Source of the DNA: Lysinibacillus_B sp042920265
Lineage (GTDB): Bacteria; Bacillota; Bacilli; Bacillales_A; Planococcaceae
Direction: 5' to 3'
DNA: 64,000 nucleotides
Assembly (NCBI RefSeq): GCF_042920265.1
Contig: NZ_JBDQZI010000006.1
Coordinates: 124,001 to 188,000, forward strand
Numbering within the stretch: position 1 is the first letter of the stretch; the number at the start of each line of letters is the position of its first letter. This document shows positions 9,399 to 18,031 of the stretch, piece after piece. The notes beneath the pieces were generated by a model. That model saw only the letters and a program-made list of their open reading frames with translations. It was not told the origin of the DNA and ran no database searches. The translations under genes were made by a program, and so were the position numbers.

Positions 9399-11327
9399 CT
9401 AGCCATTCACATGAGCAATATAGCGCCAACGAATCATATAAAAATAAACAACTTGCACACAAACAAATAGAAAGAAGGCGACAATAATTTCTTTGACAAT
9501 AATGAGGTTAATCACATCTTTCAATACAGATTGAAGTGCGATAAATGCAAACGTACTATGCAGAAGTGCCATACCCCACGGCAAGAAAAATTGCGGTGCT
9601 AAATGCCTTGTAATCAATCGTTTTTGTTCTGCATCTGTTAATCCCATTCTCTTTAAAACTGCAAATTGTTGACGTTCACGTTCGAGGTTTGCATACAACT
9701 TAAAATAAATAAAACTCCCCGCGGCCATTAAAAACACAATAACCACTAATACACCTGACACAGTAAATAAAGAATACATCGCTAATATATAAGAATAATT
9801 TAAACCTGTATTTTCAAAATAAAAAGGCAATGAATAGACAGTATTTTTCACATATTCTTGTGATACTAATTGTTGAATAGATAAGCCAATATCCTTCGCC
9901 TCTATCCAGTGAGGAATATCAAATGCATATAAATGATAGCTCGGTACCTCTTCAGGAATAGCTAAAGGTTTAGTTAATAGCTTATAATCCTCATCGCTAA
10001 TAATGATGGAATTTCGGCTAATAATGGATGTCGGAAAAATGATTTTAGGATATACCCGGTCGATTGTAATCGGCACATTATTTTCTGTCAGCACCGTCTC
10101 TACTGTCATCTCTTCCAGCATTTTAATGGACTCATCTGAATACGGTATAAACATCCCTTCCCCTAAATTCAGTCTAACGAGCGGCAGACCGTATGAAAAT
10201 AACATCCGGTTAATGTCCGTTTCGCGGAATACCTCTACCTCATTTGATGTGGCAAGCGATGTTTGTTTAATCACTTGAAAGCGTGTCACATGATAGGAAA
10301 AGCCTTGCTCCTCTAGCTCATTGATAATACTGGATACATGTTCCTTTTCGTAAGGATTATCGAAATGTCCCTTGTACACAATGCCGAGTGGATTGAGCTT
10401 ATCATACTGGGCCGTATAAGAAGAAAGCGCAGCAAGCAGTACAACGCATAAAAAGGCTAGCATGGACACCATGGTGACAACAAAAAACATTTTGGCATTT
10501 TGACGCATTGTATAGATTTGCTCAGCAACCGATAACATACATGCCTTATGCCAATACATATCTTTTCGCTTTTTCAATAAATCAAAAATAAAAAAAACAG
10601 TGTCTGTAAAAAAATAAAATGTTCCAAATGTCACAACAATCGGAATCAATAGCGTAAAGGTAAAGAGTGTCGTTTTCGTCGTAATCACCGCAAACATATA
10701 ACCAATACCAATTAAAACAAGTCCTAAAATAGCACGTCCCTTTGAATAACGATCCGATACATCTACAGCACGCGCTTTTAATAAATGCGTCAATTTATGC
10801 TCAGGTGTGTACATTACACTGCCAATCGAAATAATAATAAAAGCACCCATAAATACAGCAAATGTTAATAAAAACGGACCCCATGATATATATAATGGCA
10901 AATCCTCTAAACTTAACATTTCACGGATAATCATAAAAAAGAATTTGGAAAAGGCAAATCCAAACAATATGCCACTAATACTTGAAAGAGCGCCAATTAG
11001 CATCGTTTCCAAAAACACAAGCCGCCCCAGTTGCTGCCTCTCCATACCAAGATGAAGTAAAATCGCAAACTCTTTAGAGCGAGCTTGTAAAAAAGCCTTC
11101 ATCGAATAAAAAATGAAAAACCATGAAAACAACACTAAAATAACTTCTGCAAAAACCATGCCAATAATTGATGCTTCCCCTAAAAAGCCATTTTCCATAT
11201 CCGGATGAAACATCAGCATAGAATATAAAAAGAACACAAATACAGAAAAAAAACTGGCCATAAAAAAGGCTGCATAATTACGGAAATTCCGAAAGACATT
11301 ACGGTAAGCGAATTGTTGAAAAGTCAC
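9399..11327 (-). CDS. BceB-type ABC transporter permease (peptide antibiotic detoxification)
   Basis: This 642-residue permease has the BceB layout. TM1 is near 17-38, three TMs lie in an FtsX block (about 50-170), a further group runs over 195-310, and a large extracellular domain (about 310-510) separates them from a second FtsX block (about 520-640). The extracellular domain is typical of transporters that bind bacitracin- or nisin-like targets and pass flux information to a BceS kinase. The GTG start at 11327 has GGAGG eight bases upstream and overlaps the ATPase gene by 29 bp. Confidence 0.9.
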   Translation of the reverse strand: MTFQQFAYRNVFRNFRNYAAFFMASFFSVFVFFLYSMLMFHPDMENGFLGEASIIGMVFAEVILVLFSWFFIFYSMKAFLQARSKEFAILLHLGMERQQLGRLVFLETMLIGALSSISGILFGFAFSKFFFMIIREMLSLEDLPLYISWGPFLLTFAVFMGAFIIISIGSVMYTPEHKLTHLLKARAVDVSDRYSKGRAILGLVLIGIGYMFAVITTKTTLFTFTLLIPIVVTFGTFYFFTDTVFFIFDLLKKRKDMYWHKACMLSVAEQIYTMRQNAKMFFVVTMVSMLAFLCVVLLAALSSYTAQYDKLNPLGIVYKGHFDNPYEKEHVSSIINELEEQGFSYHVTRFQVIKQTSLATSNEVEVFRETDINRMLFSYGLPLVRLNLGEGMFIPYSDESIKMLEEMTVETVLTENNVPITIDRVYPKIIFPTSIISRNSIIISDEDYKLLTKPLAIPEEVPSYHLYAFDIPHWIEAKDIGLSIQQLVSQEYVKNTVYSLPFYFENTGLNYSYILAMYSLFTVSGVLVVIVFLMAAGSFIYFKLYANLERERQQFAVLKRMGLTDAEQKRLITRHLAPQFFLPWGMALLHSTFAFIALQSVLKDVINLIIVKEIIVAFFLFVCVQVVYFYMIRWRYIAHVNG

Positions 11328-12072
11328 CTACTTGTCCTCCTAACAAACTGAGCACATTTAAAATTCGTTGGAAAAATGTTTGTCTACGCTCATCTTTATA
11401 AATTTCATTAAAAAATTCACCATCTTTTATGAAAAGCACCCGATCACAATAACTTGCTGCAATCGGATCATGTGTCACCATAATGATGGTCGCTTGTTTT
11501 TCTTTATTCATGTCCGAAAGCAACTCTAATACCTCGCGTGCTGCATTCGAATCAAGATTGCCTGTCGGTTCATCTGCTAAAACAAGCGACGGCTCATGGA
11601 TAAGCGCTCGTGCAATCGCTGTTCGCTGTGCTTGTCCCCCTGAAATTTCATTTGGACGCTTCGCTAAAATAGCACATAAATCGAGTTTATCGACTAACCC
11701 ATTTAATCGTTCTTCCATAAATGCAATGGGCTTTTCATCTAATGTTAATGGCAAAATAATATTTTCCTCCACCGTTAACATGGGCAATAAATTAAAATCC
11801 TGAAAAACGAAACCGAGCTCACGTCTCCTAAAATACGCTAACTCGGTACTATTTAAACTTTGCGGGCGCATACCATTAAAAATAATCTCTCCACTCGTCG
11901 GTGTATCAATCATGGAAATTAAATTTAAGAGCGTCGTTTTACCACTGCCAGATGGGCCCATCACTGCTACGAACTCACCTTTTTCTACTTCAAAGCTCAA
12001 CTGATTTAATGCCCGCGTCGTTACTTTTCCTTCATACACTTTCGTTACTTCATTAATCGTTAAAATGGACAT
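11299..12072 (-). CDS. BceA-type ABC transporter ATP-binding protein
   Basis: This 257-residue ATPase has Walker A GPSGSGKTT at about 39-47, a Q-loop in FVFQDFN, signature ISGGQAQRT and Walker B LVLADEPTGNLDS. It belongs to the MacB/LolD-like clade that pairs with BceB permeases. A C-terminal tail of about 30 residues follows the core. AAGGAGAG precedes the ATG. It forms the transporter with the downstream overlapping permease and belongs to the two-component operon above it. Confidence 0.93.
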   Translation of the reverse strand: MSILTINEVTKVYEGKVTTRALNQLSFEVEKGEFVAVMGPSGSGKTTLLNLISMIDTPTSGEIIFNGMRPQSLNSTELAYFRRRELGFVFQDFNLLPMLTVEENIILPLTLDEKPIAFMEERLNGLVDKLDLCAILAKRPNEISGGQAQRTAIARALIHEPSLVLADEPTGNLDSNAAREVLELLSDMNKEKQATIIMVTHDPIAASYCDRVLFIKDGEFFNEIYKDERRQTFFQRILNVLSLLGGQVGDFSTIRLP

Positions 12073-12081
12073 ATTCTCTCC

Positions 12082-12510
12082 TTATTCAACATGTATTGGT
12101 ATATCAAGTATCCACGGAAGAATTACTTCAAAACTAATTTCTAAAATATCGCCTGACATTTCTTGTGGAATTGCATCATATTCCTGTGTTAATGAAAAAC
12201 AATGCCCCTCAATTACTAAGTCCCATCCGTCCATTTCCCCCTCTACTAACTCCCCACAAAGATGATAACTTCCTGTATACATCATCATTGTGCCCTCTTC
12301 TACAGGGTAGTAAGATAGTTGGCTTGGCTTCAAAATATCGATTCCTAACCGCTCAAAAAATGCCAGAACTTTCGGGTCCTTAATGCTACATACTTCCATG
12401 TAGTTTAACCACTCTACAACATCGTTTTTATAGTTAATTTTCTTATATACTTCTTTTGTTTTTGGAATATCAATTACTAATGTCCACTCTTCTACTTGAA
12501 TTGGTTCCAC
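12082..12510 (-). CDS. Unrecognised 142-residue acidic protein inside the Bce-type operon
   Basis: I do not recognise this protein. It is acidic and soluble, with no signal peptide or membrane segment, and has isolated cysteines at about residues 41, 85 and 103. It starts at GTG 12510 with AGGGG seven bases upstream, 10 bp after the kinase stop, and ends 9 bp before the ATPase start, so it is certainly cotranscribed. The usual BceRS-BceAB layout has no gene here. An immunity or accessory function is only an inference from position. Confidence 0.8.
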   Translation of the reverse strand: MEPIQVEEWTLVIDIPKTKEVYKKINYKNDVVEWLNYMEVCSIKDPKVLAFFERLGIDILKPSQLSYYPVEEGTMMMYTGSYHLCGELVEGEMDGWDLVIEGHCFSLTQEYDAIPQEMSGDILEISFEVILPWILDIPIHVE

Positions 12511-12520
12511 ATCATCACCC

Positions 12521-13507
12521 CTAGTGTTGAAAAATGAGTTTAACGGTTGTTCCTCTAGTTACTTCTGATTCGATCAGTAGTTCATGTCCGAGCTTTGTGC
12601 AAATTTCTTGTGCAATATATAACCCCATTCCCGTTGACTCGCCTGTTTTACGTCCATTTTCACCTGTGAAAAATGGCTTCGTCACACGTGATAAGTCTGA
12701 CTTGGGAATACCGATTCCTTCATCCGTTACACAAAGCGTTACACGTTCTCCCTGCTTTGTCGCTTCAATACTCATTTTCTTATGCTCTTCAAACGTATAT
12801 TTAACTGCGTTTGTAATAAATTGAGTTATAACAAACTTAAGCCATTTGGAATCACTCATCACAACGATTTCTTCGTCTATTTTCATTTCTGGAAATACCT
12901 TATTGGCAATAAACAAACGTTTATTTTCATTAATTGTAGACGTGACAAGTTGCTTTAAGTTCACTTGTTCTACTTGTAAATCTTCTTGAAAATTTTCAAG
13001 TCGTGCATTCATTAATACCATTTCAAGGCCACGCTTTAAACGATCTACCTCTTCTTGAACACTTCGTTTATCGAGTGATTCTTCTTGCAGTAGTAATTCT
13101 AAAACCGCTACCGGTGTTTTCATTTGATGAATCCACTGATTAGTAAATTTATATTGACGTGTTTGTTTCGTATAGAGCGCCTGCACTTCCTGCTGATACA
13201 ACTTGTACAACTCATGCATATAGCTTTCCGTTTGATAGTACTCCAGCGTTTTGGCATTTTTCTGTAAAGCATCATCCATCTGTGTTGGTAAATGAACAAT
13301 TTTTTTTAAATAACGCCGACGCAACATATAACGAATCGTTAAAAAAGACCCAATTAAAATAACGCTCATCACGATGGAATACATCGCTGTTGCGAAGTTT
13401 CGAAATCCTTCCAACCAGTACAGCATTAAAGTAAACAGTACGATCAATAGTTGGAAAATAAGGTATGACAGATGTTCTTTCATAAATAGCTTTAATCCTG
13501 CCCCCAT
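12521..13507 (-). CDS. BceS-type intramembrane-sensing histidine kinase
   Basis: The 328-residue kinase has two N-terminal TM segments (about 13-31 and 37-57) joined by only a few residues, the mark of intramembrane-sensing kinases that rely on the ABC transporter as sensor. The H-box HQMKTPVAVLELL is near residue 125, with N, G1 and G2 boxes in ITNAVKYTFEE, VTDEGIGIP and GMGLYIAQEI. Its ATG overlaps the regulator stop codon (TAATG) and has GAGG seven bases upstream. Confidence 0.93.
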   Translation of the reverse strand: MGAGLKLFMKEHLSYLIFQLLIVLFTLMLYWLEGFRNFATAMYSIVMSVILIGSFLTIRYMLRRRYLKKIVHLPTQMDDALQKNAKTLEYYQTESYMHELYKLYQQEVQALYTKQTRQYKFTNQWIHQMKTPVAVLELLLQEESLDKRSVQEEVDRLKRGLEMVLMNARLENFQEDLQVEQVNLKQLVTSTINENKRLFIANKVFPEMKIDEEIVVMSDSKWLKFVITQFITNAVKYTFEEHKKMSIEATKQGERVTLCVTDEGIGIPKSDLSRVTKPFFTGENGRKTGESTGMGLYIAQEICTKLGHELLIESEVTRGTTVKLIFQH

Positions 13508-14211
13508 TACATTTCCTCCGCACTTAAAATAAACCGGTATCCTGCTCCGCGCATCGTTTCAATGCTCGATGTAACACCGTAATCCGCTAATTTTTTTCGA
13601 ACACGTGTCATATTTACATTTAATGTATTTTCGTCAACAAACACTTGATCATCCCATAAATGCTCAAGCAGCTGATCACGCGACACTACTTTTGGTGCAT
13701 TGCCCATTAATAAATCTAAAATGGTGCACTCCTTTTTCTGTAGTGGAATAATCGTCTCTTTTACATGCAACTCCATTCTTTCTAAATATAACGTCAGCTG
13801 CCCTTGTTTAATCGTACGCTCCTCTTGTTTTGGTGCGTATTCTCCGTATGTTCGACGTAAATGGCTACGAATTTTTGCCAGTACAATTTCGTAGTTGAAC
13901 GGCTTCGTAATAAAGTCATCGCCACCATTTTCAAGCGCAAAAATTTGATCCATCTCACCTGACCGTGCAGAAATAAATAAAATCGGACACGTTGTATATT
14001 GACGTAACTGACGACACCAGTAATAACCGTCATATGTAGGCAAATTAATGTCGAGCAACACAAGATGCGGATTAAAACGTTTACATTCTTCAATAATCGT
14101 TTCAAAATTTTCAACAATAGCTACATCATATTGGTATTTCCGCAGCGTTTCTGCGAGCAACGAAGCAATTTTTATATCATCCTCGACTATATAAATCCGG
14201 TGCTTTTCCAT
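13507..14211 (-). CDS. BceR-type OmpR-family response regulator
   Basis: This is a 234-residue regulator. The receiver domain (about 1-120) has the acidic pair at Asp11/Asp12, the phosphoacceptor Asp54 in LLDINLP and a conserved Lys in FITKPF. The winged-helix DNA-binding domain (about 135-230) contains DENTLNVNMTRVRKKL and RGAGYRF. It should activate the transporter genes when the kinase reports antibiotic flux. It is the first gene of the operon, with AAAGGGGTGA before the ATG. Confidence 0.93.
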   Translation of the reverse strand: MEKHRIYIVEDDIKIASLLAETLRKYQYDVAIVENFETIIEECKRFNPHLVLLDINLPTYDGYYWCRQLRQYTTCPILFISARSGEMDQIFALENGGDDFITKPFNYEIVLAKIRSHLRRTYGEYAPKQEERTIKQGQLTLYLERMELHVKETIIPLQKKECTILDLLMGNAPKVVSRDQLLEHLWDDQVFVDENTLNVNMTRVRKKLADYGVTSSIETMRGAGYRFILSAEEM

Positions 14212-14286
14212 CCTATCACCCCTTTAGTTCATTAAAGTAGTACTTCCATATATAGTAATTCCCTATTTTCCAACTCATCATAAGCT

Positions 14287-14534
14287 TGTTGATTTACCTT
14301 TTATCGTTAATGCAATATTGTGAAACGTTGATTTCCGCTCCATTCGGCTCGCTTTCCACGGGCATGGCCTCAGCCTCCTCGTCGCTCGTACCTCGCTCCT
14401 GCGGGGTCTTCAGCTCATGCTGTTCCCGTAGGAGTCTCGCCGATTCCGCTTCAATCAACGGGCAAGTCATTTTGAATCATGTTTTTCTAAAAAACATACT
14501 TCTATAAAGGAAATATTTTTATAATCAAAACACC
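14287..14534. repeat. MITE-like repeat C
   Basis: This is a full-length element of about 248 bp. The ends TTGTTGATTTACC and ATAATCAAAACA are degenerate forms of the GTGTTGATT terminal repeats. The GC-rich core runs from CCGCTCCATTCGGCTCGC to CTCGCCGATTCCGCTTC. The core is nearly identical to those at 20226-20471, 26900-27115 and 32745-32945. It fills most of the gap between the BceR-type regulator gene and lplJ. Confidence 0.85.
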
Positions 14535-14564
14535 TGACCTTGCGAGCTCCTTTTTATTTTACAA

Positions 14565-14602
14565 TAAAAAAGAGACGTACTCAAAAACTCTGAAAGTACG
14601 TC
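14565..14602 (-). terminator. Terminator of lplJ
   Basis: On the minus strand, GACGTACT...AGTACGTC is followed by CTCTTTTTTATTG, 67 bp beyond the lplJ stop. Confidence 0.7.
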
Positions 14603-14668
14603 CTCGACCGTTACAAGCTGTATCTTCATTTAGTCGGTGTTTTGACAACCGCTGAATAAAGTTAAAAC

Positions 14669-15661
14669 TTAATAAATTAACTGTAAAAACTCTTCTTTTG
14701 TAATGCCACCAAAGTACTTTGGAATATCGATATCCCCCAGCTTTTCAGCAATCGCATTCCGATCATAACGCGTACCGACTAATAATGCCTCGACTTCCGC
14801 TACATCACCAACACCAAAGAAGTCACCAAAGATCGTTACTTCTTCAACGGTACCGCGATTTACTTCTAGGCGAATATCAATGCTACCAGATGGGAAACGA
14901 TGTTGCTTTTGAATATTGAAGCGTGGTGATTTGCCGTAATTCCAATCCCATTGTTGATAACGCTCTTTTGATAGCTGATAAATGTTCGCCCAGTCTTGCT
15001 CTGTTAACTCGTAATATTGAATGTTTTCTTCGCCACCAAAAATCGATTTTAATATTTCCATGCGGAATTGTTCTACCGTCATCGGCTCTGTTAAAAACTC
15101 TGAAATATTGGCTACACGTGAACGAACGGATTTAATGCCTTTTGATTCAATCTTGTCCTTTTTCACTTTCAAAGCTGATACAACTGCATCAATTTCTGTA
15201 TCAAACAGTAATGTACCATGTGAAAACATACGGCCTTTTGTCGCGAATTGAGCATTCCCAGATACTTTACGCCCTTCCGCCAAAATATCATTACGACCTG
15301 ATAACTCTGCATTCACCCCCATCTTCGCTAAAGCATCTACTACAGGTTGCGTGAATTTTTTGTAGTTGTGGAAGCTATTCCCGTCATCTTTTGTTAAGAA
15401 GCTAAAGTTTAAGTTGCCTAAGTCATGGTATACAGCACCACCACCAGATAGACGACGTACGACAATTACACCGTTCTCTTCTACATAATCTGTATTGATT
15501 TCTTCAATCGTATTTTGATTTTTACCAATAATGATGGATGGCTGATTTATGTAAAAAAGTAGGAAATCATCTTTTTCGATATCCATATTTTTCAACACAT
15601 ATTCTTCGATCGCTAAGTTCACCCGTGGATCTGTAATTCCCTTATTATCGATGAAATACAT
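14669..15661 (-). CDS. lplJ: Lipoate-protein ligase
   Basis: This 330-residue enzyme activates lipoate with ATP and attaches it to E2 and GcvH domains. The lipoate-binding motif RRLSGGGAVYHDLGN lies around residues 75-89, and the catalytic lysine is probably in EGRKVSGNAQ near 140. The C-terminal accessory domain (about 250-330) is present, as in B. subtilis LplJ and E. coli LplA. GAAGGAG precedes the ATG. It is divergent from yhfH. Confidence 0.95.
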   Translation of the reverse strand: MYFIDNKGITDPRVNLAIEEYVLKNMDIEKDDFLLFYINQPSIIIGKNQNTIEEINTDYVEENGVIVVRRLSGGGAVYHDLGNLNFSFLTKDDGNSFHNYKKFTQPVVDALAKMGVNAELSGRNDILAEGRKVSGNAQFATKGRMFSHGTLLFDTEIDAVVSALKVKKDKIESKGIKSVRSRVANISEFLTEPMTVEQFRMEILKSIFGGEENIQYYELTEQDWANIYQLSKERYQQWDWNYGKSPRFNIQKQHRFPSGSIDIRLEVNRGTVEEVTIFGDFFGVGDVAEVEALLVGTRYDRNAIAEKLGDIDIPKYFGGITKEEFLQLIY

Positions 15662-15675
15662 TCACTTCACTCCTT

Positions 15676-15720
15676 CACAAAATGTACATAATTATTTTAC
15701 CCTAAAATGCACATTTTGTG
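15676..15720. promoter_or_regulatory. Inverted repeat between lplJ and yhfH
   Basis: CACAAAATGTAC (15676-15687) and GCACATTTTGTG (15709-15720) are inverted repeats matching at 11 of 12 positions across 21 bp. The right arm abuts the -35 box of yhfH. The left arm lies just upstream of the lplJ ribosome site. It could be a shared operator; the regulator is unknown. Confidence 0.5.
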
Positions 15721-15750
15721 TTGACGAAACATAAACTGTTATAGTACAAT
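15721..15750 (+). promoter_or_regulatory. Probable sigma-A promoter of yhfH
   Basis: TTGACG and TACAAT are separated by 18 bp, ending 52 bp before the yhfH start. Confidence 0.6.
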
Positions 15751-15802
15751 TTGAAATAACAAGACAGTAATATAACAGTTTGATTAAAGGGGGCTATCCA
15801 CA

Positions 15803-15928
15803 ATGTTAGAAAACGTAGTTGAGTTTTTCAAAAACTTACCAGATAAAGTATGTGTTCAATGCGGTGACAAAATCGAAGAACAAAGCGAGTGCTACAGCAA
15901 CAATTGTGAGAAATGCAACACTCTTTAA
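15803..15928 (+). CDS. yhfH: YhfH family small zinc-ribbon protein
   Basis: This is a 41-residue protein with AAAGGGGG upstream of its ATG. It carries two CxxC pairs (CVQC near residue 17 and CEKC near 36) plus one further Cys, which suggests a tiny zinc ribbon. Length, the N-terminal VVEFFKNLP pattern and position next to lplJ match B. subtilis YhfH as I remember it. The function is unknown. Two terminator-like hairpins follow. Confidence 0.82.
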   Translation: MLENVVEFFKNLPDKVCVQCGDKIEEQSECYSNNCEKCNTL

Positions 15929-15999
15929 TTCACAACTTATTGCTACTTGACGCTTCATCCTTATGATTTAGTAACACTATATCGCTTACACAATTCAAT

Positions 16000-16032
16000 C
16001 CTCGAGTGCGCTCAATGCTCGGGGGTTTTTTC
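16000..16032 (+). terminator. Terminator of yhfH
   Basis: CCTCGAG...CTCGGGG (one G-T pair) is followed by GTTTTTTCTTTTTT. Confidence 0.75.
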
Positions 16033-16044
16033 TTTTTTACTTAA

Positions 16045-16082
16045 AAAAGTGTATTAGTACAGCTCTGTACTAATACACTTTT
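16045..16082. terminator. Bidirectional terminator
   Basis: A perfect 16-bp stem, AAAAGTGTATTAGTAC, closes a 6-nt loop. T-rich tracts lie on both sides. It serves the converging yhfH and FixH-like genes. Confidence 0.8.
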
Positions 16083-16120
16083 CTTTATCATTTCAACTAC
16101 TTTGGCATAACAATATCCCA

Positions 16121-16642
16121 TTAATGATTATGTTCTTCCTCAGATTCTTCGCCATGTTCAGCATGACCCTCTTGCTCGGTAGATTCTCCGTGCTCCATAT
16201 GTTCCATCGAATTTGAACTGTTATCTTCTAACACTTGACTCATATCTGGATTCCCAACAACCATTTCGTGTTTCGGCATCACGTGCATACCACGTGCTGT
16301 TGTATGAGCGTACATATAATAGACACCATCATGGTCAAATGTATATTCTGCTACGTACACACCGTCTTTTGTTAATTCGCCTTCAAGCATTGTTCCTTCG
16401 TCTTTATGACCTGATTCCCATACTTCAAACTCTACACTGTCGGCATTATCTACTACTTCGCCCCCTTGTGTCACCTTCACTTCAAGAGTTACCGCTTCAT
16501 TTGGTTGTAATTCCGTCGGTGTTAATACGTCTACAATCACTTCAACTGGCATTTCACCGCTATCTATTGTATCTACTTTTTCTTGCCCACACCCAGCTGC
16601 TAATACAGCTGTTGCTGCTAACGTTAAAAATAATTTCTTCAT
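16121..16642 (-). CDS. FixH/YtkA-like lipoprotein with His-rich tail
   Basis: This 173-residue lipoprotein has the lipobox LAAGC. A YtkA-like immunoglobulin-fold domain (about 30-130) has the pattern FEVWxSGHKDEG followed by GVYxAEYTFDHDGVYYMYAH. The last 28 residues are acidic and contain seven histidines, which suggests binding of a metal such as copper at the outer face. Related proteins occur near cytochrome oxidase and copper genes. It is the last gene of a four-gene operon, 3 bp after the kinase stop. Confidence 0.85.
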   Translation of the reverse strand: MKKLFLTLAATAVLAAGCGQEKVDTIDSGEMPVEVIVDVLTPTELQPNEAVTLEVKVTQGGEVVDNADSVEFEVWESGHKDEGTMLEGELTKDGVYVAEYTFDHDGVYYMYAHTTARGMHVMPKHEMVVGNPDMSQVLEDNSSNSMEHMEHGESTEQEGHAEHGEESEEEHNH

Positions 16643-16645
16643 TCC

Positions 16646-18031
16646 TTATTCCTCCATTAACGGTATTTGGACTGTGACCACCGTTCCTTCTCCAACTTTA
16701 CTTTCGATGTGTAATGTCCCTTGATGTTGTTTTACAAGTTTATCAACAATGGATAGGCCTAGTCCACTGCCCCCATCCGCTCTACTACGTGCTTTATTAA
16801 CACGGTAAAAACGCTCTGTAATTTTCGGTAAATCCTCTTGCGGTATACCGATTCCTTTATCGATCACCTTCATAACGGCCATCTTTTCATGGGCCCTCGC
16901 TTCCACTCGTACTGTCTTCTTTTCATCAGAATAGCGAATAGCATTTTCTAATAAGTTAATTAAAATTTGTTTGAGCTTTTCTTCATCTGCTTCTACAATT
17001 AATTCTTCATCTGCTTCTAGCATAATGTCAATTTGCTTTTCTTTCGCCTTTACGTGAATAATTTGAATGGCATCCCGTAATGTTTCAGCCAATACAATCG
17101 GGTACATTTCAACTGCCTGCTCCTCCTCGACATGAACTAATTGCATCAGTTCATTCGTTAAGCGTTCCATTCGATTTGCTTCCCGAGCGATAAGGCGAAT
17201 GGCCTCTTCTTTTTGTTCCCCTTCAATAAATCCATTTTGAATGGATTCACTGTACCCTTTTACATAACTAATCGGTGTACGAAGCTCATGTGAAACGGTA
17301 GCTAAAAACGTCTTTTTCTCTTCATCTTCCTGCTGAATGGCCTGTGCCATATCGTTAAACGCCTTTGATAACTGGCCAATTTCATCTTTAGACGTTACGG
17401 AAACTCGGGCTGTATAATCACCTGTTGACATTTGCTGCACTGCTTGCTGTAACTCATGCAGAGGGCGCATAATATGACGCAGTGCCTTAAAAACAAAATA
17501 CCCAATGACAACAGCAAAGACGACAACACAAGCAATTAAAAAGAATACTTCCTCTTTGGCTAACTCACTAATTTTCGCTAACGGATAGTATAAATATAAA
17601 ATACCTTCTAATCGATTTTCATCTGTAAATGGAAAAATAACAGAAATAATTTGGCGTTCAAATCGTTCTTCGTAACCAATTTTTATAATCGCTTGTCCTG
17701 CTAGCAGTTGCTGACGCTCATCTGGCCCGATGAGTGTTTCGTAATCGATATCAAAGGGGACACAGGCACTTAGTTCACGTGGATTACGTACAGCAAAGAC
17801 GCTAAAATTCCCATAGCTATTATGCTCCTCAATTTCAGCAATTAGCTCATCTGTTACTTGACCACCTTTATATTTGGTCACTAGCCGTTCGCCATATTCA
17901 ATCATAGAAGCCTCTGTATCTTCTACGTAGAGCTGTTCATATAAAAAATCGGTTAACAAATACATAAACGCGATGGTGATGACTAAAAAAACAACAATCA
18001 ATACCCATATTTTTCGTGCAAATGTGATCAT
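16646..18031 (-). CDS. Sensor histidine kinase with extracellular sensor and HAMP
   Basis: This is a 461-residue kinase. TM1 is near 8-30, an extracellular sensor of about 130 residues follows, TM2 is near 163-185, and HAMP runs to about 240. The H-box FLATVSHELRTPISYVKG is near 250, then N, G1, F and G2 boxes (NLLENAIRYSDE, VIDKGIGIP, GSGLGLSIV). The signal is unknown; neighbours suggest a metal or redox cue outside the cell. Its ATG overlaps the regulator stop (ATGA). Confidence 0.92.
   Translation of the reverse strand: MITFARKIWVLIVVFLVITIAFMYLLTDFLYEQLYVEDTEASMIEYGERLVTKYKGGQVTDELIAEIEEHNSYGNFSVFAVRNPRELSACVPFDIDYETLIGPDERQQLLAGQAIIKIGYEERFERQIISVIFPFTDENRLEGILYLYYPLAKISELAKEEVFFLIACVVVFAVVIGYFVFKALRHIMRPLHELQQAVQQMSTGDYTARVSVTSKDEIGQLSKAFNDMAQAIQQEDEEKKTFLATVSHELRTPISYVKGYSESIQNGFIEGEQKEEAIRLIAREANRMERLTNELMQLVHVEEEQAVEMYPIVLAETLRDAIQIIHVKAKEKQIDIMLEADEELIVEADEEKLKQILINLLENAIRYSDEKKTVRVEARAHEKMAVMKVIDKGIGIPQEDLPKITERFYRVNKARSRADGGSGLGLSIVDKLVKQHQGTLHIESKVGEGTVVTVQIPLMEE

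Noticed and set aside
14286..14507. Open frames in the GC-rich repeat cores that translate to similar Ser/Arg-rich peptides (also 20196-20432, 26905-27123, 32744-33007)
   Set aside because: The similarity is explained by the repeated DNA. The frames lack ribosome sites, lie in both orientations and encode low-complexity products.
16213..16677. 154-codon plus-strand Leu/His-rich frame
   Set aside because: Antisense to the FixH-like lipoprotein; the composition comes from its coding bias.
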